From a virus: DNA of 64,000 nucleotides. The DNA lies in IMG/VR virus record IMGVR_UViG_3300031772_000002, positions 100,447 through 164,446 of that record; one strand, given 5' to 3'. Under the pieces are notes generated by a model. That model worked only from the letters and a program-made list of their open reading frames with translations, did no database searches and was not told the origin of the DNA. This document shows, in pieces, positions 20,301 through 29,228 of the stretch. A program made the position numbers and the translations under genes. Within the stretch, counting starts at the first letter, position 1. Each line of letters opens with the position of its first letter.

Positions 20301-21389
20301 ATTTATGAAGATGGTATTATATTACTTATGAAAATAGATGATTCAAATTGGTATGTTAAGACTGAAAATATTACTTTTTTACCAACTGATATTGGGCCTG
20401 TTGAAATATATTCAATATGGCAATTTCCTACAAATCCTAAAAATAGAGCAGTAATTTCTGAATTATTTTTATCTTTAGGTATTGATTATATAGAAAATTA
20501 TTCTGGAAGAATTTTTAATGTTTATGGTACAGAATTTAGTACTATAGATTTAACTGCAACATATTTAGATTCTGATACTATTTTACATTCCTGTTCAATT
20601 GAAACAGGATATTCAAATGTTCTAGCAACAATAACAATTCCTCCTGAAGCTTCATTTGGAATTGGAACTTTAACATTAACAAATAGATTTAGTTCAAGTG
20701 ATAACATTGAATTAACACTTTCCCCACTTATTATTGATTTCGTATTTTTATATTATGATAGAATTTATGACATTTATGGATCTAAATTTGGAACTTCAGG
20801 ATTAGTAGCAACTTATTTAGATTCAAATTCAATTTTACATTCATGTCAAATAACTCCAGATTATTATGATTCTTATGCTCAAATAACTATTCCTCCTGAA
20901 GCATATATTGGAATTGGAACTTTAACATTAACAAATTCAGAAAACTCAAGCGATAGTGAACCATTAGAACTTCCTAAATTTTTACATATAGAATCTGCAG
21001 ATGTTGTTTCCGGTAGAACTTATGATATTGAAGGTGAATGGTTTGGAACTCACGATCTGGTAGCACTATTTACAGATTCAAACAATGATGAATATCCATG
21101 TAGTATAAAGTCTGGATATATTGAAACTTATGCACAAATTACCATTCCATTAGAAGCTAAACATGGAGTTGGTTCTCTTAAATTAATAAACTCAGATTTA
21201 AGTGAAGATTCAATAGAAATTGAAATTATACCAATAATTTCTGGTAAAACTGTTTATAATACATTAACATATAATTATGGAACTGGTAATTTAAATTTTC
21301 ATGAAACAGAAATTACTCAAGTTAATTGTAAAGAAAATACTAATCCAGAATTTAAAGATGAATCAATTGGAAGAAATCTTTTAGAATAG
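17337..21389 (+). CDS. Modular adhesin: beta-propeller, InlB-type B-repeats, IPT/TIG-like repeats
   Basis: 1350 aa. Residues 1-400 are propeller-like blades ('LYKFNIGTEI', 'NRLYLMSGSAIYG', 'LYKLDGFIWNVVATW'). Residues about 420-670 contain three B-repeats (Listeria-Bacteroides/InlB type: 'YTITYDGNGNTGG', 'GYTFIGWNTAANGSGT', 'ILYAQWT'). A second propeller follows ('DGTYVYVAAGYQGLYAFDA', 'DGTNVFVAEGNSLRVFELD'). Around residue 940 there is a copy of the beta module seen in the beta-helix proteins. Residues about 1040-1310 hold three tandem IPT/TIG-like repeats ('YDIYGSKFGTSGLVATYLDS', 'AQITIPPEA', 'GIGTLTLTN'). This is an adhesin-like virion protein; the ligand is unknown. Confidence 0.75.
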   Translation: MTARWDLLNSVPYASDISNFYFTCYCEFEGEIYFGSYFWNNNFATGDYGTLYKFNIGTEIISAVCTLPIVELSPGDGVGQYLITSLVVFNNRLYLMSGSAIYGNDPQESKILGTRLYILNSTKDGITEVTDTPHEVGERKLIVFDGNLYSIDVWRNLPGMIPAPGRLYKLDGFIWNVVATWPDSICWPEDIIVFEDELYVIDSANLYKWNGVDAFIFVANAPSFTPFDDSTISYFNILHYPRTTLSINNSRLYAGGNIQDEENPLYFWGSIVKLNLAKDSFDIVGIYPLTSSYKEGFISSVLYRNELLLAGTGQVGTYPVPGIIYKVNNLETGIDFSCDFNKYKYGNVFDPNDECRDCFPFIRINKLEFLYKIISSPSDAIKNIQCLNNTIYIVNLYSGLMAYSFTEGAVTPFTLLYNSTKPTYTITYDGNGNTGGTVPVDSTIYKEKDIETVTVLGNTGSLVKVGYTFIGWNTAANGSGTSYTGGTFFIISSASIILYAQWTLNATYTITYNGNLNTGGSIPVDSNNYISGATATVLDNVNDLIRTGRSFVGWNTAANGSGTNYAPRSTFTISANLLLYAKWTSSTTYTVTYVAYVPTGPITGSVPVDKVKYTSGSTVTVMKNVGNLVISNSSIFIGWSKTPTASTIYAPGTTFAISSSNVTLYSRFITNENWNSWSDGTYVYVAAGYQGLYAFDAITGVMVGYVNAGYPKIYTVFHTNRCTGVWSDGVNVFTADTISGGFSGIRAWSINPLNPPSTFFSVAGSINILTGGGANNIRPYGSYIIACCYTGLYAYSYSAGVFTPLGSIDPGGESLDIFISHPYIFVANGADGTRVYTFNGTTFIQVGYQANEIGGNAYKIYSDGTNVFVAEGNSLRVFELDFVGPNLITPIERISNPVTYYSVAGDGNCIFTGNGTFYIPDLLTYKFIPEERVIFPNVESDPENAMVGSPTFSILYNHPYYSILTFSIPQPILEPNSLVFVPEGINPEIYEDGIILLMKIDDSNWYVKTENITFLPTDIGPVEIYSIWQFPTNPKNRAVISELFLSLGIDYIENYSGRIFNVYGTEFSTIDLTATYLDSDTILHSCSIETGYSNVLATITIPPEASFGIGTLTLTNRFSSSDNIELTLSPLIIDFVFLYYDRIYDIYGSKFGTSGLVATYLDSNSILHSCQITPDYYDSYAQITIPPEAYIGIGTLTLTNSENSSDSEPLELPKFLHIESADVVSGRTYDIEGEWFGTHDLVALFTDSNNDEYPCSIKSGYIETYAQITIPLEAKHGVGSLKLINSDLSEDSIEIEIIPIISGKTVYNTLTYNYGTGNLNFHETEITQVNCKENTNPEFKDESIGRNLLE

Positions 21390-21400
21390 TAAACTAAATT

Positions 21401-21838
21401 ATGGCAAAATTAACAAAATTATATACAACAAAAGATCATCTTACTTTAGGTGTATGGGATGGTGCTGCTGAGTCATGCATGTGGTGTAATAATGATTTTT
21501 TAGTAATAGGTTGTGGTTGGAATATTGCTACTGAAAATTATGATTTAGGTATATCAGTTTTTGCTATAAATTCAAATGGCTCATTAACTCTTAAATATCA
21601 AGACACTTCTTTACTTAAGGTAACAGCTTTATGCCATGATGGAAGATTTCTTTATGTAGGTATTATAGATCCAAATTATTCTACATTCAATGAAGTTAAA
21701 ATTTATAAATTAGAAGTAGATGGCTCATTAACTCTTAAAGATACTATTTTAATAACTGATGGTTATGTTACAGGAATTAAAAGCGATGGAAGGTTTATTT
21801 ATATAAGTACTACTTATGGAACTCCATGGGAAACTTAA
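21401..21838 (+). CDS. Beta-propeller segment 1 of 3 (split lactonase-like propeller)
   Basis: 145 aa. Contains blades of the YncE/lactonase-like type: 'ISVFAINSNGSLTLKYQD', 'LCHDGRFLYVGI', 'KIYKLEVDGSLTLKDTI' and 'KSDGRFIYIS'. It stops (TAA 21836-21838) in the loop between two strands of a blade. The next ORF, in the same frame after 12 nt, supplies the following strand ('LFSYEVDVNG'). If Thr145 and the next Met were adjacent, the loop would be 15 residues, matching intact loops of 15-18. A complete propeller therefore needs this and the next two ORFs. Confidence 0.65.
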   Translation: MAKLTKLYTTKDHLTLGVWDGAAESCMWCNNDFLVIGCGWNIATENYDLGISVFAINSNGSLTLKYQDTSLLKVTALCHDGRFLYVGIIDPNYSTFNEVKIYKLEVDGSLTLKDTILITDGYVTGIKSDGRFIYISTTYGTPWET

Positions 21839-21850
21839 TATAGGATTTTT

Positions 21851-22303
21851 ATGTCATTATTTTCATATGAAGTAGACGTCAATGGTACTCCAACTTATAA
21901 AGATAGTTTTACAATTGGAGGGAATGAGATAGGAACACAAAGTAATATAGCTTGTGATGAAAATTTTGTATATTTCATAGACGATCCTGATTTTTATCAT
22001 AATGAAGGAACTCTTCGCGTTTTATCTGTAGATGAAAATGGATTGCCGACTCAAGTATATGAATTGTCAAGTATGTGGAATATTTGTTATAAAGTTTTTC
22101 GATTGGGAGATTTTCTTTATACATCTAACTATCTACAACATCCTACTTATAGAGAAGGTAGATTGTATAGATATAGTATATCAGTAGAAGGAGTATTAAC
22201 ATTACTTGACTATGTTGAAACTGGATTCGTTGTTAACGATATGTCTATTGATGATGAAGGTGTAATTTATACAGCTCTTGATGGCGCTGCATCTTTTACT
22301 TAA
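21851..22303 (+). CDS. Beta-propeller segment 2 of 3
   Basis: 150 aa behind TATAGGATTTTT. It opens directly with a strand ('LFSYEVDVNGTPTYKDSFTI') and continues with 'CDENFVYFIDDP', 'LRVLSVDENGLPTQ', 'RLYRYSISVEGVLTLLDY' and 'DDEGVIYTALDG'. The ORF ends TTT-ACT-TAA, again inside a blade loop, and the following ORF starts in another frame 16 nt later. It is either a subunit of a three-part propeller or the middle of a gene broken twice. Confidence 0.65.
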   Translation: MSLFSYEVDVNGTPTYKDSFTIGGNEIGTQSNIACDENFVYFIDDPDFYHNEGTLRVLSVDENGLPTQVYELSSMWNICYKVFRLGDFLYTSNYLQHPTYREGRLYRYSISVEGVLTLLDYVETGFVVNDMSIDDEGVIYTALDGAASFT

Positions 22304-22319
22304 TTATTGGTAATAAATT

Positions 22320-23174
22320 ATGTCAGCTGGAATGAACTCTTTTCATATAGTTGATGGTGTACTAACACTTCTTGATGAATATACAGAAGCCACTTCTCAA
22401 TGGGGAACTTCTATTTGCGGGAATTCTAATTATGTATTTTTATCAGAATACGGTTATCCAGCTTATGACCCTGCTTATTATACTCAAGGATTGATTACTT
22501 ATGGAGAATATAATATTTCATGCCTATGTTTTAATGAAGTTACTATGGAAAAATCATTTCTTCCTAAACTAACTTCACCATTAGTAAATAATGGAGATAA
22601 TAGTTTTGTTGAAAATATTGATTTGGATATAGTTGGTAATCCACGTATATTTATGGGAGAAACTGTAGATATAGGTCCTTATGAAGTTCCATTACATATT
22701 TTTACATTAACTTCAGATAAATTACAATCAGTACATCAAAATATTTTAACTTTAGATGAAACTAATGAATTATTTATTTCACAAAATCCTATTATTATTT
22801 ATAAAGATTTATGGAATCAATTCGACAATTTAACAGATAGAAAAGAATTTATTCGTGGAGCTAAAATAATATTAAAATTCAAAATTATAGATCCTCCTAT
22901 AAAATTATTTAATGATAAAGAAGATATTTATTTAACTGAATTTGAAGCATATTTAGATGCAAAGAATTTATCTATTATATTTACTAAAACACAACAAAAT
23001 TTAGGTTATTTTCTTAGTACAATATTTGATGACGGTCGTTATATTTTTAAGTTTGATGAATCAATACATAAATTGTATGTTTATATAAATTATACATATA
23101 ACAAAGGTAAGTCAGGAAAAAACAATATTGTAAATGAAGTAAGAATTGGTGGATCTTCAATTATTAATTGGTGA
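22320..23174 (+). CDS. Beta-propeller segment 3 of 3 plus C-terminal domain
   Basis: 284 aa. Residues 1-75 complete the propeller ('NSFHIVDGVLTLLDEYTEAT', 'CGNSNYVFLSEYG'). Residues about 80-125 ('SPLVNNGDNSFVENIDLDIV', 'GNPRIFMGETVDIGPYE') match the segment that ends polymorphic beta-helix/propeller surface proteins (choice-of-anchor type, xxDIGAxE). The rest ('LKFKIIDPPIKLF', 'LSIIFTKTQQNLGYF') is an unassigned beta-rich domain. The start lacks a strong ribosome binding site, as do several starts in this module. Confidence 0.6.
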   Translation: MSAGMNSFHIVDGVLTLLDEYTEATSQWGTSICGNSNYVFLSEYGYPAYDPAYYTQGLITYGEYNISCLCFNEVTMEKSFLPKLTSPLVNNGDNSFVENIDLDIVGNPRIFMGETVDIGPYEVPLHIFTLTSDKLQSVHQNILTLDETNELFISQNPIIIYKDLWNQFDNLTDRKEFIRGAKIILKFKIIDPPIKLFNDKEDIYLTEFEAYLDAKNLSIIFTKTQQNLGYFLSTIFDDGRYIFKFDESIHKLYVYINYTYNKGKSGKNNIVNEVRIGGSSIINW

Positions 23175-23178
23175 AAAA

Positions 23179-26100
23179 ATGAAAAGATTTATTAATCCAA
23201 AGCGTCAAACTATACATAATAAAGCAATTACTGACTTTACTAAAAATACTCATGTAATTACTTCTGGATTTGTCAAAGGATACTCATCAAATAAATTTTC
23301 ATGGATTGCCGATTATTTGTTCAAACATAAAGGCAATGTTTCTATAAAACCTCATACCTGTTATACGGGATTTTTTAGTGAACGTGATATCTTACAAAAC
23401 GAATATGGAAATGTATTTGATTTATATAATCGATATCCTTTTTTAAGTGATTATAATTATTCCATTTTTCCTAAAAATTATTTTGAATTATCTACAAAAC
23501 AATATTTTAAAATAGGTCAAAAACTATCAGAATATGATACTATTGAATTTATAAATTTTTCAAATATAGATGATCCAATTCCTGATGATTTAATTGTTGA
23601 CTATTTACCAACTTATAACATATCGCATAACTATTACAGAGTTCCGGCTTTTTATGCTCAAGGATATAAATTAGATCTCGATCAAGCTATTGAAGGAAAT
23701 GATTTTAAAGATTGGACTTACTATTATCGTTATGTATTTACAAATAAATCTTTTATAACTAATTACACCGTAAACGTTAATAATTTCATTATTACATTAC
23801 TTGAATCTGAAGAAGATATTTATAAAATTTATAATGGTATGATTAATGAAACAATGCAAGCAATATTTGAAGATCAAGATCCTGAAAGAATATTTAACTA
23901 TAATGGATCACTTGATTCTGAATTTTTTTATTTTAACGAATCTTTAATGCATTGGTCAATTAACAATAATAATATAATGGCTGGAACGGAAAAATATTAT
24001 CCATATTTTGGATTTGTACAAAAGTTTAATGAAAATATGGAATATATAATTGATCCTTATGAATCACCATCTTTAGATTTATTCTTTCCAGAAGTTTGTA
24101 AAAATGGAGCCATTGAACCTTCTAAAATTATAATAAATTGGAATAACGAACAAAAAGGATCTCTGGCATATAATCCATGCATACATATGGGATTATTTAA
24201 TGATCAATCTCGTATGGTATATAATGTATGTAAACATATGTTAAGAAGGATTGGCCCAGAAGATCCTGTAACATTAAAATCATTATTTGAACTTAAAAAG
24301 AATGGAGAATATACAACCGATATAATACTTTATGGCATTGACACTGAAACTGAAAGAAATAGAAGAAATTCTGCAGTTGTTACTACCGAACCTTATATGA
24401 TAGCAAAGCCAATAGCAGATGGGCAATTTGTAAATATATCATTTATAAATTATAACGGAACTCCTATTTGTAGAACTGAGGATATGGAATTTTTAAGAGA
24501 TCCAGCTATTTACTTAAAAATAAAAGCATCTTCATCATTTTTTAAAGATTTAAATTATTATTTATCTCTCAATGATTATAATACAGATATTATAAATACT
24601 ATTTTTATAAAAAATCCACGAGCACATAGTTCAAATTTTAACTCTGCAGATGAACATCATTCTTATGAAGACTTCGGATCTGATCCTTATTCACTCCTTA
24701 TGCGTCAAGAATATTGTCTTGATGATTTTGTTTATGGATATATAGGAACAGAATCTGAAGATAATGATAAAGGAATACATATTGAATTTTGGATTGATCC
24801 CGTTGGAAATCAAATATATAATTATAGCAATTCTAAAATAAAAGTAAATGGAGCAGGATTCTATTGCAATACAATTATTGATGGTGATAAAAAAATATTG
24901 CCTGAACATAACGAATATCTTGTTTTGTATTGTTCCAATTATTCTCCAACAAGTTCTCCTCATAAAAATGATAATACTCAAACTCCTATTCCAAATACAT
25001 TAATTAAATTATTTACAGATTCTGAAACATCAATAATTTCAAAAATTTCTGAAAATGAAAAATTTAAACCAATGATTAAACTTCCTGGAATCAACGGTTA
25101 TATTAAAATATTAGAACAAAATAATCATTTTAAAATATCAAGAGCGTCGGACGGGGACTATGAAATAATTTATAATGTAGAATTTCCATTTTGTCCAGGA
25201 TCGTATATTGAACGCCTTACTATGCGTTTCAATGATGATCATCCATATATACCATTACAAGTATTATATAAAGCAAATTATATTAATGCAGGATCATGCA
25301 AATCAACGGTAGAAGAGGGAAGCACATACGATTCAACAAATGAACGATATGCTCCAATTGCTGATGATTGTTTTGTTCCTCATCAAATTTTTAGAAACCA
25401 TCAATTTTCAATATACGGAAAAGATATTGATTTGGATAGTAATATAATAAGCAATTCTTATTTCCCAGATTTAAGCGATATTGAAACATTCATACATCAT
25501 GACGAAGATGCTTCTTATGTATTTCCATATGGAAAGCCCGAACCATCATATACAAATGATTCTATTGTATATATCAACGAAAAGGTATTATATCCCGAAC
25601 ATGCTATATTAAAATCTATTGATGAAGAATTAATGACAATAGTAAAACCTGATTATGAAAATTATAAACATCATGGAATGTATACATTAATTCTTTCTGA
25701 GAATGGAAATAATGAAAAATTTACTCTTCCATTCTTTTCAAGTGATATAAAAATATTATTACAAGTAAGTAATGCTGTATGGAAATTTAATAATAATTAT
25801 ATTTCTTATATTGGAAATGAATATCCAGCTAATATTTTTAAAATTAATGTTTCAACTATTTTTAAAGATTTCACTACATACCAAAAGGACCATGGAGCAA
25901 TCCCTGATGCCAAAAGGTGGCTATATTCCTATTTCAAAGGATTTGCTTACATGGCCTCTATTGTTGATAACCCTCAATCAAATCAAAATTATACCAATAT
26001 TAATAATGAAAATTTATTAGCAACATATGATTCAAATTCAAATATAGTTATTGAAATATGGGATTCAAAATCAAATATAGGCAATGATAAAAAAGGAAAT

Positions 26101-26877
26101 TGGAGACCATTATCTATTGTTATTACCGATAATAAGAAAAAATTTGGAGAATTAATTATTGACAATTTAATAATACTAAATAATATTACTCCTGCATTAG
26201 TTGAAGGGGCTTTAGATGTATGGAAGGTTTATGCAACATATTGTAACAATCCTATATGGTTTATACCATCGGATATTAATAACTATATAAATGGAAAAAA
26301 TAATTTAGTACTATATAATCCAATTTCTAATGTAAATGAAACTAATTTTCATATAGCTTATGTTGAAAGTAGCATTGTTTCAGATGTTAATACAATTACT
26401 TTATATGTACGATACGATGGAGATTTAATAACAGATTGGGCTGATGTAATTTATTCAATAGAAAATATTCCAAGCTATGGAAGTCTTTCTATTTATAAAC
26501 CATTAACAAATATTAGTAAAAATCCTGACTTTATTATAAAATCAAATAAAATGTTTAATGCTGAAAATGTTATTCGATATCTTGATATGAGATCATTAAT
26601 AGGATTAAATGGATTTTCAGATTTTGATAGATATGTTCAGGATGATTTTATATTTTTTAGAACTAGAATCCGTAGAACTAACGATTACCCAGCAAGTTAT
26701 ATTGATGAAGATTATAGTGAAATACAATATATTGGTAATCCCAATCCTCCAAATACAAGATATAGTCCATGGTATAAAGATGGTGATTTCGATAATGTTT
26801 TTACATGGAGTAAATTAAAATTTAGTGAATATATTAATAAATTTGGAATGTCTTATTTTAAATGTGCATCAAAATAG
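23179..26877 (+). CDS. Very large structural protein, unknown
   Basis: 1232 aa from ATG 23179, preferred over the in-frame TTG at 23146 because it lies just after the preceding stop (TGA 23172-23174) and avoids a 29-nt overlap. Tyr/Asn/Ile/Asp-rich, with a basic N-terminus ('MKRFINPKRQTIHNKAITDF'). No catalytic motif, repeat or membrane segment stands out. Aromatic-rich beta stretches such as 'DWTYYYRYVFTNKSF' and 'YPYFGFVQKFNENMEYIIDP' fit a baseplate or tail structural protein. It ends just before the IsrB insertion. Stop TAG is followed two codons later by a second in-frame stop. Confidence 0.65.
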   Translation: MKRFINPKRQTIHNKAITDFTKNTHVITSGFVKGYSSNKFSWIADYLFKHKGNVSIKPHTCYTGFFSERDILQNEYGNVFDLYNRYPFLSDYNYSIFPKNYFELSTKQYFKIGQKLSEYDTIEFINFSNIDDPIPDDLIVDYLPTYNISHNYYRVPAFYAQGYKLDLDQAIEGNDFKDWTYYYRYVFTNKSFITNYTVNVNNFIITLLESEEDIYKIYNGMINETMQAIFEDQDPERIFNYNGSLDSEFFYFNESLMHWSINNNNIMAGTEKYYPYFGFVQKFNENMEYIIDPYESPSLDLFFPEVCKNGAIEPSKIIINWNNEQKGSLAYNPCIHMGLFNDQSRMVYNVCKHMLRRIGPEDPVTLKSLFELKKNGEYTTDIILYGIDTETERNRRNSAVVTTEPYMIAKPIADGQFVNISFINYNGTPICRTEDMEFLRDPAIYLKIKASSSFFKDLNYYLSLNDYNTDIINTIFIKNPRAHSSNFNSADEHHSYEDFGSDPYSLLMRQEYCLDDFVYGYIGTESEDNDKGIHIEFWIDPVGNQIYNYSNSKIKVNGAGFYCNTIIDGDKKILPEHNEYLVLYCSNYSPTSSPHKNDNTQTPIPNTLIKLFTDSETSIISKISENEKFKPMIKLPGINGYIKILEQNNHFKISRASDGDYEIIYNVEFPFCPGSYIERLTMRFNDDHPYIPLQVLYKANYINAGSCKSTVEEGSTYDSTNERYAPIADDCFVPHQIFRNHQFSIYGKDIDLDSNIISNSYFPDLSDIETFIHHDEDASYVFPYGKPEPSYTNDSIVYINEKVLYPEHAILKSIDEELMTIVKPDYENYKHHGMYTLILSENGNNEKFTLPFFSSDIKILLQVSNAVWKFNNNYISYIGNEYPANIFKINVSTIFKDFTTYQKDHGAIPDAKRWLYSYFKGFAYMASIVDNPQSNQNYTNINNENLLATYDSNSNIVIEIWDSKSNIGNDKKGNWRPLSIVITDNKKKFGELIIDNLIILNNITPALVEGALDVWKVYATYCNNPIWFIPSDINNYINGKNNLVLYNPISNVNETNFHIAYVESSIVSDVNTITLYVRYDGDLITDWADVIYSIENIPSYGSLSIYKPLTNISKNPDFIIKSNKMFNAENVIRYLDMRSLIGLNGFSDFDRYVQDDFIFFRTRIRRTNDYPASYIDEDYSEIQYIGNPNPPNTRYSPWYKDGDFDNVFTWSKLKFSEYINKFGMSYFKCASK

Positions 26878-26939
26878 AATTGTTAAAATGAAATAAATAT
26901 TGTATATTTGTTAATGGAGCCTATATCAGATAGTTGACA

Positions 26940-27140
26940 AGCTATAAGAATTTATAAAATCTTTATAAGTTCAAGGCTTCGAGGATCAGTTGGCGAGTAA
27001 GCCCGTCTGCTTCGGGTGAAGTCCAACTACGTTAGCCAACACAAAGAACGTCAGGATGTGTTCAGTCCTGAATAATTCGTTGGCGACATTTCCGAGGACA
27101 CCAATGACAGGGAAACCTGTTTAAACCTTAAATGGGAGTT
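26940..27140 (+). ncRNA. Omega RNA (guide scaffold) of the IsrB element
   Basis: A GC-richer non-coding stretch directly upstream of the RRXRR-RuvC nuclease gene, in the position where IscB/IsrB elements encode their omega RNA. Visible helices include GGCGAGTAAGCC, CCCGTCTGCTTCGGG, CAGGATGTGTTCAGTCCTG and ACAGGGAAACCTGT, plus pairing between GTTAGCC and GTTGGCG-type segments. In this family the guide lies at the 5' end, contributed by sequence at or just outside the element's left edge (here about 26,880-26,935). The boundaries given are approximate. The association with the gene is strong evidence; the detailed fold was not computed. Confidence 0.75.
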
Positions 27141-27142
27141 TT

Positions 27143-28072
27143 ATGAAAGTATTTGTAATCGATCACGAAGGAAGTCCATGCCTTCCAACCAAGCCTCGAA
27201 GAGCAAGGCAGTTACTTGATCAGGGAAAGGCGAGAGTTAAGCAGGTAGTACCATTTGTTATTCAACTCACTCGAAAGATTGATAATCCTATTGGATCTTT
27301 TGAAATGGGTGTAGACGATGGATCTAAACATGTGGGAATTGCCATCAAGAATACAAAAACTGATGAAATTGTTTTCAGAGCACAACTTGACCATAGGCAA
27401 GATGTAAGTAGAAAAATTGAACAAAAGAAGAATTATCGCAAGGCTCGAAGATTCAGACTGAGGTGCAGAAAACCAAGATTTGATAATCGGACGGCAAAAG
27501 ACAAGTTGGCACCAAGTATAAGGCAGAAGAAAGAAACTGTTATTCGAGTTATTAAGGATATGCGTAAAAGATTGAATATTGTTAAGATTACTGTTGAAGA
27601 AATTTTTTTTAATCATGCTAAACATAATTATGGAAAGTTCTTTTCTTTGGTAGAAATAGGTAAAAAATATTTAAGAAAACAAATTGAGTCCATGGGTTTA
27701 GTTTATGAATACACTAAAGGTTTTATCACTAAAGAATCCCGTATTGTTTTGGGATTAAGCAAAAAACACAGCAATGATGCATGTGCTATTTTAAAAAGTA
27801 ATAAAATAAATTGTATAGAGTATTTTATTAAACCCAGAAGAACTAAGATTTGGGAATTAAATCCTACTAAAATTTGTATGGAAAAGAATGGATTCAGACA
27901 TTACGATCTTGTTAAAACTATCCACATAACAAGAGGTGTTGTTATAGGATCTGTAAGAAGTTTGAAAGCAAAATGTCTTACAGTAAGAACCAGATTTAAT
28001 GATAATTTTTCTGTTTCTTATAACAAGAGCAGTGTATTACAAAGGTTTTGTGGATTAATTTATACTTATTAG
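27143..28072 (+). CDS. isrB: IsrB-like RNA-guided nuclease (RRXRR + RuvC, no HNH)
   Basis: 309 aa behind GGGAGTTTT. The N-terminus is the IscB/IsrB PLMP-RRXRR region ('PTKPRRARQLLDQGKARV', residues 15-32). A split RuvC follows: Asp58 in 'GVDDGSKHVGIAI' (RuvC-I), Glu152/153 in 'ITVEEIFF' (RuvC-II) and His209/Asp212 in 'KKHSNDACAI' (RuvC-III). Between RuvC-II and III there are only about 55 residues and no HNH domain, so it is IsrB-like, not IscB-like. IsrB proteins nick DNA with an omega RNA guide and belong to IS200/IS605-type mobile elements. No transposase is beside it. Key RuvC residues look intact. Codon use is less AT-extreme than the flanking virion genes, consistent with transfer. Confidence 0.85.
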   Translation: MKVFVIDHEGSPCLPTKPRRARQLLDQGKARVKQVVPFVIQLTRKIDNPIGSFEMGVDDGSKHVGIAIKNTKTDEIVFRAQLDHRQDVSRKIEQKKNYRKARRFRLRCRKPRFDNRTAKDKLAPSIRQKKETVIRVIKDMRKRLNIVKITVEEIFFNHAKHNYGKFFSLVEIGKKYLRKQIESMGLVYEYTKGFITKESRIVLGLSKKHSNDACAILKSNKINCIEYFIKPRRTKIWELNPTKICMEKNGFRHYDLVKTIHITRGVVIGSVRSLKAKCLTVRTRFNDNFSVSYNKSSVLQRFCGLIYTY

Positions 28073-28089
28073 GAGCCAAAAGGACTCCT
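28071..28089 (+). repeat. Terminal hairpin of the IsrB element, overlapping the next gene's start
   Basis: AGGAGCC...GGaCTCCT forms a 7-bp stem with one bulged base and a 4-nt loop. It overlaps the isrB stop codon on the left. On the right it holds the ribosome binding site (AAGGA) and ends at the first base of the TTG start codon of the next gene. Its place at the end of the mobile ORF suggests the right end of the element. Whether the hairpin occludes translation of the downstream gene is inference. Confidence 0.5.
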
Positions 28090-29201
28090 TGATAAGTTTT
28101 TATAACTTATCTAAACAAAGTATTGTGTCAAATATTAGAGCAAAATCAATAGAAGGCCATATTACAGATAGTGCAGGTAATGTTTTAAGAAACGCTTCAA
28201 TAGTAATAAAACTTGCAACTCCTGTTACCGGTTCAATAGTTGTTGACACTATAATTTCTGATGAAGATGGTTATTTTAAATCAACCCCACTTCAAAATGG
28301 TGTATATGATATATACGAATCTGGAATTAATATATCAAAATTAATACATATAGCATGCCCAGGATCTATACCCTGTTTTAAACCTAATATTTATAATTAT
28401 ATTCAAACATTAATAAAAAATTTCACATTACTTGCTTCAGAACAAAAATTATATGAATTTAAATATTTTATTCAAATAGAACCTGAAGAAACTGATGTAG
28501 AAACTCTAGGAAATACTTATCCAATATATAACCATGATATTGTTGATGAAGTAACTGAAGATTTATATTCTTTATCAAAATTTTTTCAATTTACATCTGA
28601 AAGTAGAATTACAACTACACGATTTGATATTGAATATTTTTCACCAATAACTGCGTCTTCTAAATCATATAAAAGAATACGATGGGCAGGAGTTCCTGGA
28701 ATAAGATTTTTTAATGATTCAAAAATTGTTGTTCCTATTGATTACTTATCAATAGTTCCAAGCTTACCAAAATATTTTTTTAACTATGAGGATGAAATTA
28801 TAAATATAGATTATGAAGGTTTAGGATTAATTTTAGAACCTTCAGGAGAGATAACTCAATTTTCAGTCGATGTTCAAAATATATTTATCGGAGATATAAT
28901 TAAAGTAATAAATGATGACATTGATAATACATATGTATATTGTATTGTAGATGATGTTTTCAAAGGAGAAAGTGAACAATCTGTTATATTGGAAAAATTA
29001 AAATCATCTCGATTTACAAGTACATATACTCCTGAAATGAATGAAGTTAGAATTAAATCTATAGAAGTATTTGATGGAATATTTCAAGGAATTACAGAAA
29101 TTAACGATGGTGTAAACGAAAAATTTTGTGTTGTAGAAAATACTTACGCACAAAATAATAATACTGAATTATATAATTATAATGCAGTACCATTAATTTA
29201 A
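28089..29201 (+). CDS. Virion protein with carboxypeptidase-regulatory-like N-terminal domain
   Basis: 370 aa from a TTG start 4 nt after AAGGA. Residues about 19-80 are a CarboxypepD_reg-like/CNA-B-type beta-sandwich ('IEGHITDSAGNVLRNASIVI', 'ISDEDGYFKSTPLQNGVYDI'). The remainder is beta-rich and unassigned. Because the start region coincides with the right end of the IsrB element, the native start may have been replaced. An orphan ATG-AAA-TAA at 26,888 on the left side of the insertion may be a remnant of the old start region, but this is uncertain. The gene is otherwise intact. Confidence 0.6.
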   Translation: MISFYNLSKQSIVSNIRAKSIEGHITDSAGNVLRNASIVIKLATPVTGSIVVDTIISDEDGYFKSTPLQNGVYDIYESGINISKLIHIACPGSIPCFKPNIYNYIQTLIKNFTLLASEQKLYEFKYFIQIEPEETDVETLGNTYPIYNHDIVDEVTEDLYSLSKFFQFTSESRITTTRFDIEYFSPITASSKSYKRIRWAGVPGIRFFNDSKIVVPIDYLSIVPSLPKYFFNYEDEIINIDYEGLGLILEPSGEITQFSVDVQNIFIGDIIKVINDDIDNTYVYCIVDDVFKGESEQSVILEKLKSSRFTSTYTPEMNEVRIKSIEVFDGIFQGITEINDGVNEKFCVVENTYAQNNNTELYNYNAVPLI

Positions 29202-29228
29202 TCTCATAAATAATGAAGGGTGGATCTA

